Below are positions 63,076-64,000 of a stretch of DNA of 64,000 nucleotides, piece after piece (the first letter of the stretch is position 1; every line of letters begins with the position of its first letter). The notes under the pieces are model-generated. The model was not told the origin of the DNA. It saw only the letters and a list, made by a program, of their open reading frames with translations, and made no database searches. A program made the position numbers and the translations under genes. Source of the stretch: Pseudomonas cremoricolorata (lineage in GTDB: Bacteria > Pseudomonadota > Gammaproteobacteria > Pseudomonadales > Pseudomonadaceae); contig NZ_CP009455.1 in the NCBI RefSeq assembly GCF_000759535.1, positions 1,302,001-1,366,000 on the forward strand, in the 5' to 3' direction.

Positions 63076-64000
63076 ATGCGTTCGATCTTCCGCGACGACC
63101 ACCTGCAGTTCCGTGATCAGGTACAGCGCTTCATCACCGAGCGCATCCTGCCCCACTACGCCGAGTGGGAGCGCGACGGCATCACGCCGAAATCGCTGTG
63201 GACCGACGCCGGCGCCCAAGGCCTGCTCTGCGCCGGGCTGCCCGAGCCCTATGGCGCGGGCGGTGATTTCGCCCACTCGGTGGTGGTGATCGAAGAACTG
63301 GCCCGAGCCAACTGCCTGGGCATCGGCTTTTCCATCCATTCCGACATGGTCGCGCCGTATCTTTTCCACCTCGGTACGCCTGAGCAGAAAGACCGCTGGC
63401 TGCCGGCCATGGCCGCTGGCGAGCTCATCGGCGCCATCGCCATGACTGAACCCGGCGCCGGCAGCGACCTCAAGGCGATCCGCTGCCGCGCCCGCCGTGA
63501 GGGCGAGCATTACGTGCTCAACGGGCAGAAGACCTTCATCACCAATGGCGTCAACGCCGGCCTGATCATCGTCGCGGCCAGCACCGACCCCGACCTCGGC
63601 GCCCTGGGCATCTCGTTGTTCTGTGTCGAGGCCGGCACGCCCGGCCTGAGCAAAGGCCCGGCCATGGCCAAAGTCGGCCAGCATGCGCAAGACACGTGCG
63701 AGCTGTTCTTCGACGACTTGCGCATTCCTGCCGACTGCCTGCTGGGTGAAGAGAACGCCGGCTTCAAGCACATGGCTGTGGAGCTGGCCCGCGAACGCCT
63801 GGCCATCGCCCTGCGCGGCGCTGCCCATGCCGAAGGGATGCTCGCCGACACCCTGACCTACACCCGTGGGCGCAAGGTGTTCGGCAAACGCGTCATCGAT
63901 CACCAGCACAACCGCTTCCTGCTCGCCGACGCCTCGGCACAGCTGACCATGCTGCGGGTGTTTCTCGATCATTGCGTGCAGCAGCTGCTGGAAGACACCC
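63076..64000 (+). CDS. Acyl-CoA dehydrogenase family protein (3' end outside window)
   Basis: Visible: 308 residues, cut by the window end. Family marks: AMTEPGAGSDLKAI (FAD/substrate motif, about 122-135), GQKTFITNGVNAG (about 150-162), and a Glu at 240 in VELARERLAIA, the place used as catalytic base by the isovaleryl-CoA/PltE branch. Members act on acyl-CoA or on carrier-bound acyl groups. The last gene seen in the acylation module, so it may oxidise the carrier-bound substrate; this is inference. The end of the protein is missing. Confidence 0.88.
   Translation, partial: MRSIFRDDHLQFRDQVQRFITERILPHYAEWERDGITPKSLWTDAGAQGLLCAGLPEPYGAGGDFAHSVVVIEELARANCLGIGFSIHSDMVAPYLFHLGTPEQKDRWLPAMAAGELIGAIAMTEPGAGSDLKAIRCRARREGEHYVLNGQKTFITNGVNAGLIIVAASTDPDLGALGISLFCVEAGTPGLSKGPAMAKVGQHAQDTCELFFDDLRIPADCLLGEENAGFKHMAVELARERLAIALRGAAHAEGMLADTLTYTRGRKVFGKRVIDHQHNRFLLADASAQLTMLRVFLDHCVQQLLEDT

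Overview
The window is high-GC Proteobacterial chromosome. Gene content and order (ubiCA-phoBR, pstSCAB-phoU, purEK, pycAB/pycR, hexR/zwf, uvrD, cls, cfa) are those of Pseudomonas, most like the P. putida group and the chromosome arm that ends near oriC. There are no tRNAs, rRNAs, insertion sequences, prophage genes or CRISPR arrays. About 48 kb look like conserved core; the last 15 kb are accessory in character.

Layout. 0-1 kb: tail of an unidentified protein, an SCP2-like protein and an HU protein. 1.3-6.4 kb: ubiC-ubiA, the phosphate sensor pair phoB-phoR and a CorC/HlyC-family membrane protein. 6.4-14.6 kb: a CheY-PilZ response regulator, then the phosphate uptake operon pstS-pstC-pstA-pstB-phoU, with PhoB-box-like sites before phoB and pstS. 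14.6-25 kb: MHS-type transporter, thioesterase, mutarotase, small envelope proteins, purEK, a HypT-like LysR regulator divergent from aspA, and a MocR regulator divergent from an acetyltransferase. 25-32.4 kb: carbon nodes, namely two-subunit pyruvate carboxylase with divergent pycR, and hexR divergent from zwf over a HexR-type palindrome. 32.4-40.6 kb: uvrD, Tim44-like, SMI1/KNR4, CPA2 antiporter, thioesterase, pdxY. 40.6-45 kb: a zinc-starvation island (two COG0523 GTPases, DUF1826, a small secreted protein, folE2) around a perfect Zur-type palindrome. 45-48.2 kb: cardiolipin synthase and cyclopropane fatty acid synthase.

48.8-64 kb, running off the right edge, is the most interesting part: an exopolysaccharide locus. 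It has a dedicated wecB (UDP-ManNAc supply), a BcsB-like periplasmic protein, an NfrB-type glycosyltransferase with a C-terminal MshEN (c-di-GMP) domain, and an NfrA-type TPR/beta-barrel exporter. It continues directly into an acylation module: AlgX-like and AlgJ-like SGNH proteins, an AlgI/DltB-family MBOAT, a stand-alone DltC-like carrier protein, a DltA-like adenylating enzyme, an AlgF-like protein and an acyl-CoA dehydrogenase cut by the window end. The genes mostly abut or overlap. My reading is a c-di-GMP-controlled, probably ManNAc-containing polymer that carries an acyl or aminoacyl group activated on a carrier protein. It resembles the E. coli NGR/NfrAB pathway fused to a hybrid of alginate O-acetylation and teichoic-acid D-alanylation. 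I know of no described system with this combination.

Other structural signals: a dense cluster of DnaA-box-like 9-mers in about 1 kb of the zinc island; a strictly 12-bp-periodic DnaA-box-like array inside the MocR gene; dispersed CAAGC-rich repeats in the gaps of the pst and pyc operons; and an inverted pair of REP elements at the border of the exopolysaccharide locus.
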